A stretch of 10,583 bases of DNA from an uncultured Ruminococcus sp. (GTDB lineage Bacteria > Bacillota_A > Clostridia > Oscillospirales > Ruminococcaceae). Location: positions 1 to 10,583 of the forward strand of contig CALFMA010000257.1 in the NCBI GenBank assembly GCA_937880065.1, written 5' to 3'. Every line of letters begins with the position of its first letter. Position 1 is the stretch's first letter. This document shows, in pieces, positions 1 to 7,030 of this stretch. The notes below the pieces were generated by a model. It saw only the letters and a program-made list of their open reading frames with translations. It had not been told where the DNA came from and searched no databases. A program made the position numbers and the translations under genes.

Positions 1-408
1 AAGGTCGTTGCCTGCAGGAGCAGAAATAACAACCTTCTTAGCACCGGCATCGATGTGAGCCTGTGCCTTGTCCTTTGAGCAGTAGAAACCTGTACACTCA
101 AGAACAACGTCTACGCCGATTTCGCCCCAAGGAAGCTCAGCAGCGTTAGCCTTTGCATAGATTGTGAGAGTCTTGCCGTCAACTGTGATTGTACCAGCCT
201 CGTCGTTAGCCTCAACTGAGTGAAGGTTCTCGCCGATTGTACCGCAGTAACCGCCCTGAGCTGTATCATACTTGAGAAGCTGAGCGAGCATTGAAGGCTT
301 TGTAAGGTCGTTGATTGCAACTACCTCATAACCCTCTGCACCAAACATCTGTCTGAATGCAAGACGACCGATACGTCCGAAACCATTAATAGCAACTTTA
401 ACTGACAT
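1..408 (-). CDS. gap: Glyceraldehyde-3-phosphate dehydrogenase, N-terminal 136 residues (gene runs off the left edge)
   Basis: Cytosolic glycolytic enzyme that converts glyceraldehyde-3-phosphate, NAD and phosphate to 1,3-bisphosphoglycerate. The visible part is the NAD-binding Rossmann half. It has NGFGRIGR at residues 8-15, AINDL at 31-35 (Asp34 is the position that favours NAD), ECTGF at 104-108 and SAPAGND near the end. The catalytic Cys motif (SCTTN, normally near residue 150) lies beyond the window, so completeness cannot be judged. The start at 408 is fixed by AGGAGG nine bases upstream and by the family N-terminus. Codon choice is narrow (many CTT, GGT, AAC, AAG, ACA), as expected of a highly expressed gene. 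It is transcribed divergently from the phoH-era operon, from its own promoter. The family assignment is secure; whether it is the glycolytic or a second paralogue cannot be told here. Confidence 0.97.
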   Translation of the reverse strand, partial: MSVKVAINGFGRIGRLAFRQMFGAEGYEVVAINDLTKPSMLAQLLKYDTAQGGYCGTIGENLHSVEANDEAGTITVDGKTLTIYAKANAAELPWGEIGVDVVLECTGFYCSKDKAQAHIDAGAKKVVISAPAGNDL

Positions 409-417
409 TGGATATTA

Positions 418-423
418 CCTCCT
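418..423 (-). promoter_or_regulatory. Ribosome binding site of gap
   Basis: On the minus strand this reads AGGAGG, a full match to the anti-Shine-Dalgarno core. It sits nine bases before the ATG at 408 and fixes that start. Confidence 0.9.
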
Positions 424-464
424 GAAATTTTACATTACAGTTTATATTAAACTGCGATATTTAT

Positions 465-493
465 ATTATACACTATATTGGGAAAATTTTCAA
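465..493 (-). promoter_or_regulatory. Sigma-A promoter of gap
   Basis: On the minus strand there is a -35 box TTGAAA (488-493) and a perfect -10 box TATAAT (465-470), separated by 17 bp. Transcription would start near 458, giving a leader of about 50 nt that contains the AGGAGG site. The match suits a highly expressed glycolytic gene. Confidence 0.8.
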
Positions 494-736
494 GAGGTTC
501 GATAAAAAATTAACAGATTTGTAAGGAAAATGTTATTTAGCACTATGTTCAACAAATATTTTTGTTAAAATTGACGATAATTTACTTTTGAAATACCATT
601 CCATTTTCTTTAGAAATGTAGTATAATATAATATGGAGATGTACAAAAATCCTCGTGATATAAGTCTTATATACTGTCTTTTGAAAAAAACTATTAATAT
701 CAATCATTTTTTGAAAGAAAAATCTTCATTTTTTTG
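494..736. other. AT-rich divergent intergenic region, no gene seen
   Basis: Very AT-rich spacer between the gap promoter and the main operon promoter. It holds possible weaker plus-strand promoter elements: TTGACG at 571-576 with TACCAT 17 bp later at 594-599, and two overlapping TATAAT boxes at 622-627 and 627-632 without a convincing -35. Two dyads are present. One is AACAAA/TTTGTT with a 4-base centre at 551-566. The other is a perfect 7-bp ATATAAG/CTTATAT at 658-672. An imperfect Rex-like palindrome lies at 499-516. A 35-codon ORF at 633-740 lacks a ribosome binding site and runs into the next promoter, so I do not call it a gene. Confidence 0.6.
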
Positions 737-765
737 TTGACAATATTCAAAAAATCAGCTATAAT
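737..765 (+). promoter_or_regulatory. Consensus sigma-A promoter of the CYTH-phoH-era-recO-mutS2 operon
   Basis: TTGACA (737-742) and TATAAT (760-765) are both perfect consensus hexamers with the ideal 17-bp spacer. The expected start is near 772, giving a leader of about 85 nt before the CYTH gene. No other promoter of this quality is visible between here and 7030, so the downstream genes, whose ends mostly overlap, probably share this transcript. Confidence 0.88.
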
Positions 766-846
766 ATAATAGCGGAATTATGTTATCCTGTTTTTGAAAC
801 ATTTTCTGTGTTAAAACCCTATCACAAGGGAATGAAATATAACCGT

Positions 847-850
847 GGAG
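847..850 (+). promoter_or_regulatory. Ribosome binding site that decides the CYTH gene start
   Basis: GGAG here lies six bases before ATG 857. It abuts ATG 851 directly and overlaps the alternative GTG at 845, so neither of those is well placed. This favours translation from 857. Confidence 0.65.
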
Positions 851-856
851 ATGTCT

Positions 857-1372
857 ATGCGGAAGAAAATGGAAATTGAACGAAAGTTTCTCATTGAAAT
901 ACCCGAACTGAAAAAGCTTAATGTTGTCAGAGAGCTTGATATAATTCAGACTTATCTTAACGCTGATAATTCCGAATTGCAAAGAAGGGTTAGAAAAATA
1001 ACCGAAAACGGTTATGAAAAATATGTATATACACAGAAAAAATTTCTCAGCCCTACACAAAGGATTGAGGAAGAATGTGAAATTTCATTACAGGATTACA
1101 ATAAATTTCTGACTGAGAAAAAGGATAATCCTCCCACAATAAAAAAGAGAGTCTGTTTTGATTACCACAATCAACTTTTTGAAATGGATATCTATTCTTT
1201 TTCCACAGAGTTTGCAATCCTCGAACTGGAGCTTAACTCAGTTTCACAGGAAATAGATTTCCCTGAATGTATCAATGTGCTGAAAGATGTTTCGGCTGAC
1301 GGAAGATATTCAAATGCCGCATTGGCTAAGGAAAATTGTTTCCCTGAGGATGCACATAAAGGAGTTATTTAA
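857..1372 (+). CDS. CYTH-domain / triphosphate tunnel metalloenzyme-like protein
   Basis: Predicted 171-residue cytosolic protein of the CYTH superfamily, whose members bind triphosphate compounds and metal in a beta-barrel tunnel. Characterised short bacterial members act as tripolyphosphatases; others are adenylate cyclases or thiamine-triphosphatases. The hallmark ExExK appears as E6-I-E8-R-K10. Later come a basic RRVRK, an acidic run EEECEIS, KKR, EMDIY, LELEL and a C-terminal DVSADGRYSNAALA, which resembles the family's 'VT.D.RY.N..LA' ending. The length matches compact single-domain members. Other in-frame starts are GTG 845, ATG 851 and ATG 869; 857 has the best-placed GGAG. It is the first gene of the operon, and its TAA overlaps the phoH ATG by one base. 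In many spore-forming Firmicutes yqfC/yqfD sit at this place, so a CYTH gene here is notable. The family is clear; the substrate is not. Confidence 0.85.
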   Translation: MRKKMEIERKFLIEIPELKKLNVVRELDIIQTYLNADNSELQRRVRKITENGYEKYVYTQKKFLSPTQRIEEECEISLQDYNKFLTEKKDNPPTIKKRVCFDYHNQLFEMDIYSFSTEFAILELELNSVSQEIDFPECINVLKDVSADGRYSNAALAKENCFPEDAHKGVI

Positions 1373-2340
1373 TGGCAGAAAAAATCATTCACATTGAGGA
1401 CGAAACACAGCTTTCCGCATTGTTCGGACAGCTTGACAGCAACATTCATCACATTGAAAAGAATTACAACGTGAGCATTATCAACAGGGATGGACGAATT
1501 AAAATCATCGGTGAGGAAACAGCCGTTGCCGATGCCGAAAAATCCGTTAATGCCCTGATTAAGCTGAATAGTAATGGTCAGGTTTTAAGCGACCAGACTA
1601 TTCGTTATGTAACAGCTGTTGTTGCTGACGGTGCTGAACGGCAGCTGGAGGACCTTGGAAAGGACGGAGTTTGTGTAACTTCATCGGGTAAGATTATCAG
1701 ACCGAGAACAATCGGACAGAAAAATTACATTGATGAAATAAAGAATAACACAATTGTTCTTGGAATTGGTCCCGCAGGTACAGGTAAAACGTACCTTGCG
1801 GTTGCTATGGCTGTAAAAGCATTCAGAGAGCATAAAATCAAGAAAATTATTCTCACCCGTCCTGCTGTTGAAGCAGGTGAAAAGCTTGGTTTTCTGCCTG
1901 GAGATATGCAGGATAAGGTTGACCCTTATCTCAGACCGCTTTATGATGCTTTGTTTGATATGTTCGGCGGAGAAAGCTTCAGCCGTTATATGGAAAAAGG
2001 TATAATCGAGGTTGCCCCTCTTGCCTATATGAGAGGACGAACTCTTGACGAGGCATTTATTATTCTTGACGAGGCACAGAATACAACATCTGAACAGATA
2101 AAAATGTTCCTTACCCGTCTTGGAAATGAAAGCCGTATGGTAATAACAGGCGATATTACTCAGATAGATTTGCCCGATCCTAAAAAATCGGGACTTGTGG
2201 AAGCAGTTAAAATACTGAAAGGCATTGACGATATTGGAATTCATCGTTTTTCCGAAAAGGACGTTGTCCGTCATAAGCTTGTACAGGATATTATAAAGGC
2301 ATACGAAAAATTTAACGAAGGGAGAAAAAATCATGCCTAA
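1372..2340 (+). CDS. phoH: PhoH family ATPase
   Basis: Cytosolic P-loop ATPase of 322 residues, the usual length of the PhoH/YbeZ family. It is associated with RNA metabolism and commonly encoded beside the rRNA-maturation factor YbeY. An N-terminal nucleic-acid-binding-like segment (about residues 1-80) precedes the ATPase core. Walker A is GPAGTGKT at 133-140 and Walker B is IILDEAQN with D233-E234. The family signatures TRPAVEAGEKLGFLPGD and DPYLRPLYDAL lie between them, and VITGDITQIDLP follows Walker B. The start has GGAG seven bases upstream and overlaps the CYTH stop (TAATG). The stop overlaps ybeY by 8 bases. Both junctions imply coupled translation. No defects are seen. The biochemical role of PhoH is still poorly defined, so the link to rRNA processing rests on family and context. 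Confidence 0.96.
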   Translation: MAEKIIHIEDETQLSALFGQLDSNIHHIEKNYNVSIINRDGRIKIIGEETAVADAEKSVNALIKLNSNGQVLSDQTIRYVTAVVADGAERQLEDLGKDGVCVTSSGKIIRPRTIGQKNYIDEIKNNTIVLGIGPAGTGKTYLAVAMAVKAFREHKIKKIILTRPAVEAGEKLGFLPGDMQDKVDPYLRPLYDALFDMFGGESFSRYMEKGIIEVAPLAYMRGRTLDEAFIILDEAQNTTSEQIKMFLTRLGNESRMVITGDITQIDLPDPKKSGLVEAVKILKGIDDIGIHRFSEKDVVRHKLVQDIIKAYEKFNEGRKNHA

Positions 2341-2845
2341 GCTTAAAGTATATGTAAAAAATAATCAGACGGAGGTTAAAGTTCCTGTTGGTATCAGACT
2401 TCTTATCAGAAGATGCTGTCAGGCTGTTCTTGCAACAGAAAAGTTTGCAAATGACGCAGAAGTTTCAGTTTCATTCGTAAGCAATAACGAAATCAGAAAC
2501 CTCAATAAGGCATACAGAAACAAGGATAGCGTTACAGATGTTCTTTCTTTCCCTCTCACAAGTGAGGACGGAACAACTGAAATCAATCCCGATACTAACG
2601 CTGTTCAGCTTGGCGATGTTGTAATTTCTCTTGAAACTGCCGTTAAACAGGCTCAGAATTACGGACATTCCTTAGAGCGTGAAATCGGATTCCTTACGGT
2701 TCATTCCATGCTTCATCTTCTCGGCTATGACCACGAAACATCACAGCTTGATCAGCGTATAATGCGTGAAAAGGAAGAATCAGTTCTTGAAAAGCTTGGA
2801 ATTTCACGTGATGTTACTTTTGTTACTACAGGAGATAAGGAATAA
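2333..2845 (+). CDS. ybeY: Endoribonuclease YbeY (16S rRNA maturation)
   Basis: Zinc-dependent single-strand endoribonuclease needed for 16S rRNA 3'-end maturation and late 30S quality control. The 170-residue protein has the defining H3xH5 motif: H124-SML-H128-LLGYD-H134 supplies the three zinc ligands. The preceding motif NKxYRNKDSVTDVLSFP, typical of the family, is also present. The ATG lies inside the end of phoH (8-base overlap) and has AGGGAG eight bases upstream. The TAA overlaps the era ATG. Many Firmicutes carry a 7TM-HD phosphohydrolase (yqfF) before ybeY and dgkA or cdd after it. Here those are absent and ybeY joins phoH and era directly. Confidence 0.96.
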   Translation: MPKLKVYVKNNQTEVKVPVGIRLLIRRCCQAVLATEKFANDAEVSVSFVSNNEIRNLNKAYRNKDSVTDVLSFPLTSEDGTTEINPDTNAVQLGDVVISLETAVKQAQNYGHSLEREIGFLTVHSMLHLLGYDHETSQLDQRIMREKEESVLEKLGISRDVTFVTTGDKE

Positions 2846-3738
2846 TGTCAAAAACAGCTTTTGTAACAATTGCAGGCAGAACAAATGCAGGTAAATCATC
2901 CCTGCTCAATGCTATAATCGGCGAAAAAATCGCTGCTGTAAGCCGCAAATCCCAGACAACCCGTACAAGGATTACAGGAATACGCAATATCGGCGATACA
3001 CAGCTTGTATTTTTTGATACTCCCGGTTTACATAAGCCTGTCAATAAACTAAGCGAACATATGCTGAATACAGTCAAGGAATCGGTAAGCGATATTGACG
3101 CTGTACTTTTTGTTCAGGATTGCACCAAGAAGATTAACGAAACAGAAGTAAATCTTCTTAAATCCCTTAACAAATCACGTATGCCGATTATTCTTGTGCT
3201 GAATAAAATTGACCTGCTGAAAAACAAGGAGGAGTTGGCTCTCACAATAGCTGACCTCACCTCCAAGGCTGATTTTCAGGCAGTTATTCCTGTAAGCGTT
3301 ACCGAAAATAACGGAGTTGACCTCGTTATTGATGAAATTATCGGTATTTCCGAGGAATCAATACATTATTTCCCCGATGATATGATTACTGACCAGCCCG
3401 AAAAGGTGCTTGCAGGGGAAATGATACGTGAAAAGCTTCTGGAACTTCTCAAAGATGAAGTACCTCACGGTATTGCCGTAGGAGTTGAACAGATGACAGA
3501 GCGTGAGGATAAGGATATACTTGATATTTCCGCTGTAATTTACTGTGAGCGTGATTCTCACAAGGGAATTATCATCGGAAAGGGCGGAGCTATGCTCAAA
3601 AAAGCCTCTACCGCCGCACGTATTGAATTGGAGGATTTCTTCCGTATCAAGGTAAATCTCCAATGCTGGGTTAAAGTCAAGGAAGATTGGCGTAACCGTG
3701 AAGGACTTATCCGCAGTTTCGGATTATCTGACAAATAA
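2845..3738 (+). CDS. era: GTPase Era (30S ribosomal subunit assembly)
   Basis: Era binds the 3' end of 16S rRNA through a KH domain and couples GTP hydrolysis to 30S maturation. The 297-residue length is typical. G1 is GRTNAGKS at residues 11-18, slightly unlike the common GRPNVGKS, but the essential G, GK and S are kept. G2 lies in the TTRTRITG segment, G3 is DTPG at 58-61, and G4 is NKID at 120-123. The C-terminal KH domain has the GxxG loop as GKGG at 245-248, followed by the family ending with CWVKVKEDWR. The start overlaps the ybeY stop (TAATG), and GGAG lies ten bases upstream. It sits beside ybeY, which acts on the same rRNA end. Confidence 0.97.
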   Translation: MSKTAFVTIAGRTNAGKSSLLNAIIGEKIAAVSRKSQTTRTRITGIRNIGDTQLVFFDTPGLHKPVNKLSEHMLNTVKESVSDIDAVLFVQDCTKKINETEVNLLKSLNKSRMPIILVLNKIDLLKNKEELALTIADLTSKADFQAVIPVSVTENNGVDLVIDEIIGISEESIHYFPDDMITDQPEKVLAGEMIREKLLELLKDEVPHGIAVGVEQMTEREDKDILDISAVIYCERDSHKGIIIGKGGAMLKKASTAARIELEDFFRIKVNLQCWVKVKEDWRNREGLIRSFGLSDK

Positions 3739-3793
3739 TAACAATTATAATCTCTGCCTGTCTACGTATAATAATAACAAATTATCGGACGGG

Positions 3794-3797
3794 GGAG
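3794..3797 (+). promoter_or_regulatory. Ribosome binding site of the small yqzL gene
   Basis: GGAG within a run of five G followed by AGAG, six bases before ATG 3804. Such a strong site in front of a 33-codon frame is the main direct evidence that the small ORF is translated. Confidence 0.75.
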
Positions 3798-3803
3798 AGT
3801 AAA

Positions 3804-3905
3804 ATGAATACAGAACAGCTCTGGGAGATATTCGCCGACAGCGGTAAAATCGACGATTATCTTGCATATGCAGTTGAAAAGGAAAGCAAGTATGACAACA
3901 CTTGA
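3804..3905 (+). CDS. yqzL: YqzL-like small protein between era and recO
   Basis: A 33-residue protein, easily missed by gene finders. It reads LWEIFADSGKIDDYLAY early on, which matches my memory of the YqzL family pattern (aromatic-x-x-F-x-x-T/S-G-x-I-x-x-Y-L-x-Y). In Bacillus and relatives this gene occupies exactly the era-recO gap. Its function is unknown to me. It is probably soluble, with no membrane segment or signal peptide. It has a strong ribosome binding site, ends in TGA (the only gene here that does), and overlaps the recO start by 14 bases in another frame. Translation of yqzL may therefore feed ribosomes to recO. The 65-base era-yqzL gap contains TATAAT at 3767-3772 but no good -35. 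Confidence 0.78.
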   Translation: MNTEQLWEIFADSGKIDDYLAYAVEKESKYDNT

Positions 3906-4635
3906 GGGCATTGTTTTAAAAGAACGAACAGTTGGGGAGCAGGATAAATTTATAGACGTTCTCACTAAAGAAAAAGGTCTTATAGAGTTATCTGTAAGGG
4001 GAGCGAGGAAAATCAATGGTACATCTTCCTCCTCCACTCAGCTTTTTGCCTATTCAAAATTCTGCTACAATGAAAGCAAAGGAAAATTTCATCTGAACAG
4101 CTCCGAGCCTATACATATTTTCTATGAATTGCGAAAATCACTTACAGCCATATCTCTTGCAAGCTATTTTGCGGATATACTGCGATTTTCTACGGCATCG
4201 CTGACGGATAGCGGAAATGTTCTCCGCCTTTTTCTCAATACTTTGCATTTCCTTGAAAACGGTCAGCGCAGCGAAGCTATGCTGAAATCCGTTTTTGAAT
4301 TGCGGCTTATGGCTGAAACAGGCTTTATGCCGGATATTCTGTGTTGTCGCAGCTGCGGCTGCTTTGAACCGCAGGAATTATATTTTTCCCTGACGGATTA
4401 TTGTTTTCGCTGCTCGGAATGTTCCCACGGCGATGAAAATAATTTTAAGCTGACGATTTCAGAATTGTCGGCTATTCGTCATATAGTTTTAGCCGATTTT
4501 AACAGACTGTTCAATTTTCGACTTTCCGATGAATCCCTGTGCAGACTTTCTGGATTTTCGGAATTATATATTCTATCACAGCTTGAAAGGAATTTTTATA
4601 CTTTAGATTTTTATAAATCATTGATTGGTAAGTAA
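3892..4635 (+). CDS. recO: DNA repair protein RecO
   Basis: Recombination mediator of the RecFOR pathway. It anneals complementary strands and, with RecR, loads RecA onto SSB-coated single-stranded DNA. The 247-residue length is usual. The N-terminus (TTLEGIVLKERTVGEQDK) is the expected OB-fold opening, followed by the helical domain. A four-cysteine zinc site is visible as C152-x-x-C155 and C174-x-x-C177. An upstream in-frame ATG at 3862 would add ten non-family residues inside yqzL. ATG 3892 is chosen because AAGGA lies eight bases upstream and the protein then begins as RecO proteins do. It overlaps yqzL by 14 bases and is followed almost at once by mutS2. Confidence 0.93.
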   Translation: MTTLEGIVLKERTVGEQDKFIDVLTKEKGLIELSVRGARKINGTSSSSTQLFAYSKFCYNESKGKFHLNSSEPIHIFYELRKSLTAISLASYFADILRFSTASLTDSGNVLRLFLNTLHFLENGQRSEAMLKSVFELRLMAETGFMPDILCCRSCGCFEPQELYFSLTDYCFRCSECSHGDENNFKLTISELSAIRHIVLADFNRLFNFRLSDESLCRLSGFSELYILSQLERNFYTLDFYKSLIGK

Positions 4636-4636
4636 T

Positions 4637-7030
4637 ATGAATAATTATCTTAAAACACTTGAACTTGATAAAATTCTGAATATGCTTTCCTCCTTTGCCT
4701 CCAACGACGAAACAAGACGTATGGCAAAGGAGCTTCGTCCGTGCAGCGATTTAGCCGTTGTACTGCAAGAGAATACAAAGACAAATCAGGCTCTTGAACT
4801 GTCCATTCAGTACGGAACACCGCCGTTCAGCAGTTTCAAAGATGTTTCTGTATCGGCGAAACGTGCAAAAACAGGTGCGGTAATATCCCTCCGTGACCTT
4901 ATGGATGTGGGTGTAATGCTCCGTCAGATAAGCAGTCTTGCCAAGTGGTACAGCACTTGCGAAAATGTAGAAACTGAGCTTGACTATCTCTTTTCAAGAC
5001 TTGCGCCCAATGACTGGCTTCTTGAAAAGTTAGACCGTTGAATTATATCTGAAACTGAGATTTCAGATGCGGCAAGTCCTGAATTGGCTGCAATTCGCCG
5101 AAAAATACATCGTGCAGAGTTACAGTTACGTGAAACACTCGATAAAATCGTAAAGAATAAGACTACCCAGCAGTATTTGCAGGAAACAAATGTCACTATA
5201 CGTGACGGACGTTTTGTACTTCCTGTAAAAACCGAATACAGGGGACAGGTGAATGGTCTTGTTCACGACACATCTGCTACGGGACAGACAATTTTTATTG
5301 AACCAATGGCAGTAGTTGAGGCGAATAACGACATACGTATTCTTCAGGGTAAAGAGCAGGAAGAAATCGAGCGTATTATCCGTGAGCTTTGTGCTGATTG
5401 CGGTGATTATGCCGATATTCTCTGCGAAAATTACAAGATTTGTGCTGAACTTAATTTGTACTTTGCCAAGGCTAATTTAGCGGCAAAGCTGAAATGTTCT
5501 ATGCCTAATATCACGGACGACGGCAAAATATTGCTGAGGAAAGCAAGACACCCCCTCCTTGATATGAAAAAAGCAGTGCCTATTGACCTTTCCCTTGGTG
5601 AGGATTATCAGGCACTTATCATAACAGGTCCGAATACAGGCGGTAAGACAGTTGCCCTTAAAACTGCGGGACTTCTTGCGGCTATGACAATGTGCGGACT
5701 TCTTATTCCAGTTTCTGACGGCAGCAGTATGTCTGTTTTCAAAAATATCCTTGTGGATATTGGCGATAGTCAGAGCATTGAGCAGAATCTTTCTACATTC
5801 TCATCTCATACAAATAAGGTAATTGAAATTCTCAATACCGCTGATGAAAGCTCCCTTGTTCTTCTTGATGAGCTTGGTTCGGGAACCGACCCTGTTGAGG
5901 GTGCTGCCCTTGCCATTGCAATTATTCAAAGACTGATTTTCAATGGTGCAAAATTAATGGTAACAACCCATTATCAGGAACTTAAAGTATTTGCAATTGA
6001 TACGGAAAATGTAGAAAATGCGTCCTGTGAATTTGATATTGATACCTTGAAACCCACATACAGGCTTATTGTAGGCTCTCCGGGAAAATCAAATGCTTTT
6101 GCAATTTCTGAAAGCCTCGGTATGCCTTCGGATATAATCGCAACTGCAAAATCTCTTGTAAATGACAATAATATCCGCCTTGAAGATGTAATCGGCAAGC
6201 TTGAAGCTGCACGAAAACAGCTTGAAAAGGAAAGAGATGAGGCTGCCCGTCTGCGTTCAGAAGCGGCTCAGCATGAAGAAAAACTGCGAATTGAAGCGGA
6301 AGCCATTGAAAAGAATAAGGCTGATGAGCTTGAAAAGGCACGTATGCAGGCTATGACTATCATTGAACAGACAAAGGTGCAGTCAAATGAGTTAATTGAT
6401 GAACTTGAAAAACTCCGCAAGGAAAAGGATAAAAAGGATTTCAGTTCAAATGTTTCGGGAATGAAATCCAAATCCAAGCAAAGCTTCAATAAGATGTATG
6501 ATATTGCAAATCCCGTAAACAATGACAATCCCAATGAGGGGTATGTACTGCCAAGAAAGCTGAGAAGGGGAGATACGGTTTATATTACCGACCTCCAGCG
6601 AAAGGGCATCATTTCGGGCGATCCTGACGGAAGTGAATTTGTATATGTTCAAATGGGTGTAATGAAAACCAAAATGAATATATCTCGCCTGCGTCTTGAA
6701 GAACCGCCAAAGGTAACAGTAGGAAATTCCCCTATTAAGAAAAATAAGCGGAATGTGGGAAAGGTTGGCGTTAAGGTTGAACGCCGAGGAAAAATGGAAC
6801 TTGATATAAGAGGATGTGCCTGTGACGACGGTGTATATCAGCTTGATAGTTTTATTGATCAGGCAGTTATGTCAAATATTTCCACAATCTGCATTATCCA
6901 CGGCAAAGGTACAGGATTATTGCGTAAAGCTGTTCAACAACGGCTTAAAAATCATCCCTCGGTAAAAACTTTCAGATCGGGAGTTTATGGCGAGGGCGAG
7001 GACGGTGTAACAATAGCTGAACTGAAATAA
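4637..7030 (+). pseudogene. mutS2: MutS2 (Smr-domain ATPase), whole frame kept but interrupted by one in-frame TGA at codon 135
   Basis: MutS2 is a MutS-like ATPase with a C-terminal Smr nuclease domain, linked to suppression of recombination and, in Bacillus, to rescue of collided ribosomes. Read through the TGA, the frame gives 797 positions, a normal family length. Residues 1-134 form the N-terminal core. The family 'DAASPELAAIRR' region then continues in the same frame. Walker A is GPNTGGKT at 331-338 and Walker B is LLDELGSGTDP with D411-E412. THYQELK and a charged coiled-coil clamp (about 510-610) follow. The Smr domain has LDIRG at 722-726 and HGKGTG at 755-760. If the TGA is a real stop, the products are a 134-residue fragment and possibly a 648-residue restart at TTG 5084, which lacks a good ribosome binding site. 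The start at ATG 4637 is one base after the recO stop and has a weak site. No other lesion is seen, so decay would be recent; recoding or a base error remain possible. Confidence 0.82.
5039..5068 (+). other. In-frame TGA in mutS2 with hairpin just downstream
   Basis: TGA at 5039-5041 is followed five bases later by a perfect 8-bp inverted repeat, ATCTGAAA (5047-5054) and TTTCAGAT (5061-5068), with loop CTGAGA. The TGA occupies the position where Bacillus MutS2, as I recall it, has Cys (INSCID against LDR-TGA-II here). TGC or TGT to TGA is a single substitution. A UGA at a Cys position followed by a stem-loop is the pattern looked for in selenoproteins. However, the loop is only 13 nt from the TGA, closer than usual for bacterial SECIS elements, and this Cys is not known to be catalytic. 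A nonsense mutation is the simpler reading. Confidence 0.6.

Noticed and set aside
633..740. 35-codon ORF after the double TATAAT boxes
   Set aside because: No ribosome binding site, low-complexity AT-rich coding, and its stop lies inside the -35 box of the next promoter.
1681..2334. 217-codon open frame on the minus strand inside phoH
   Set aside because: Wholly antisense to a clear phoH gene, no ribosome binding site or recognisable family; an artefact of phoH codon choice.
3767..3772. TATAAT between era and yqzL as an internal promoter
   Set aside because: The best upstream hexamer (TTATAA, 16 bp away) matches the -35 consensus at only 3 of 6 positions; too weak to call.
5039..5041. Reassigned genetic code (TGA as Trp or Gly)
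   Set aside because: Trp is TGG in all genes checked, no other gene has internal TGA, and yqzL appears to end at TGA. A single site does not support code change.
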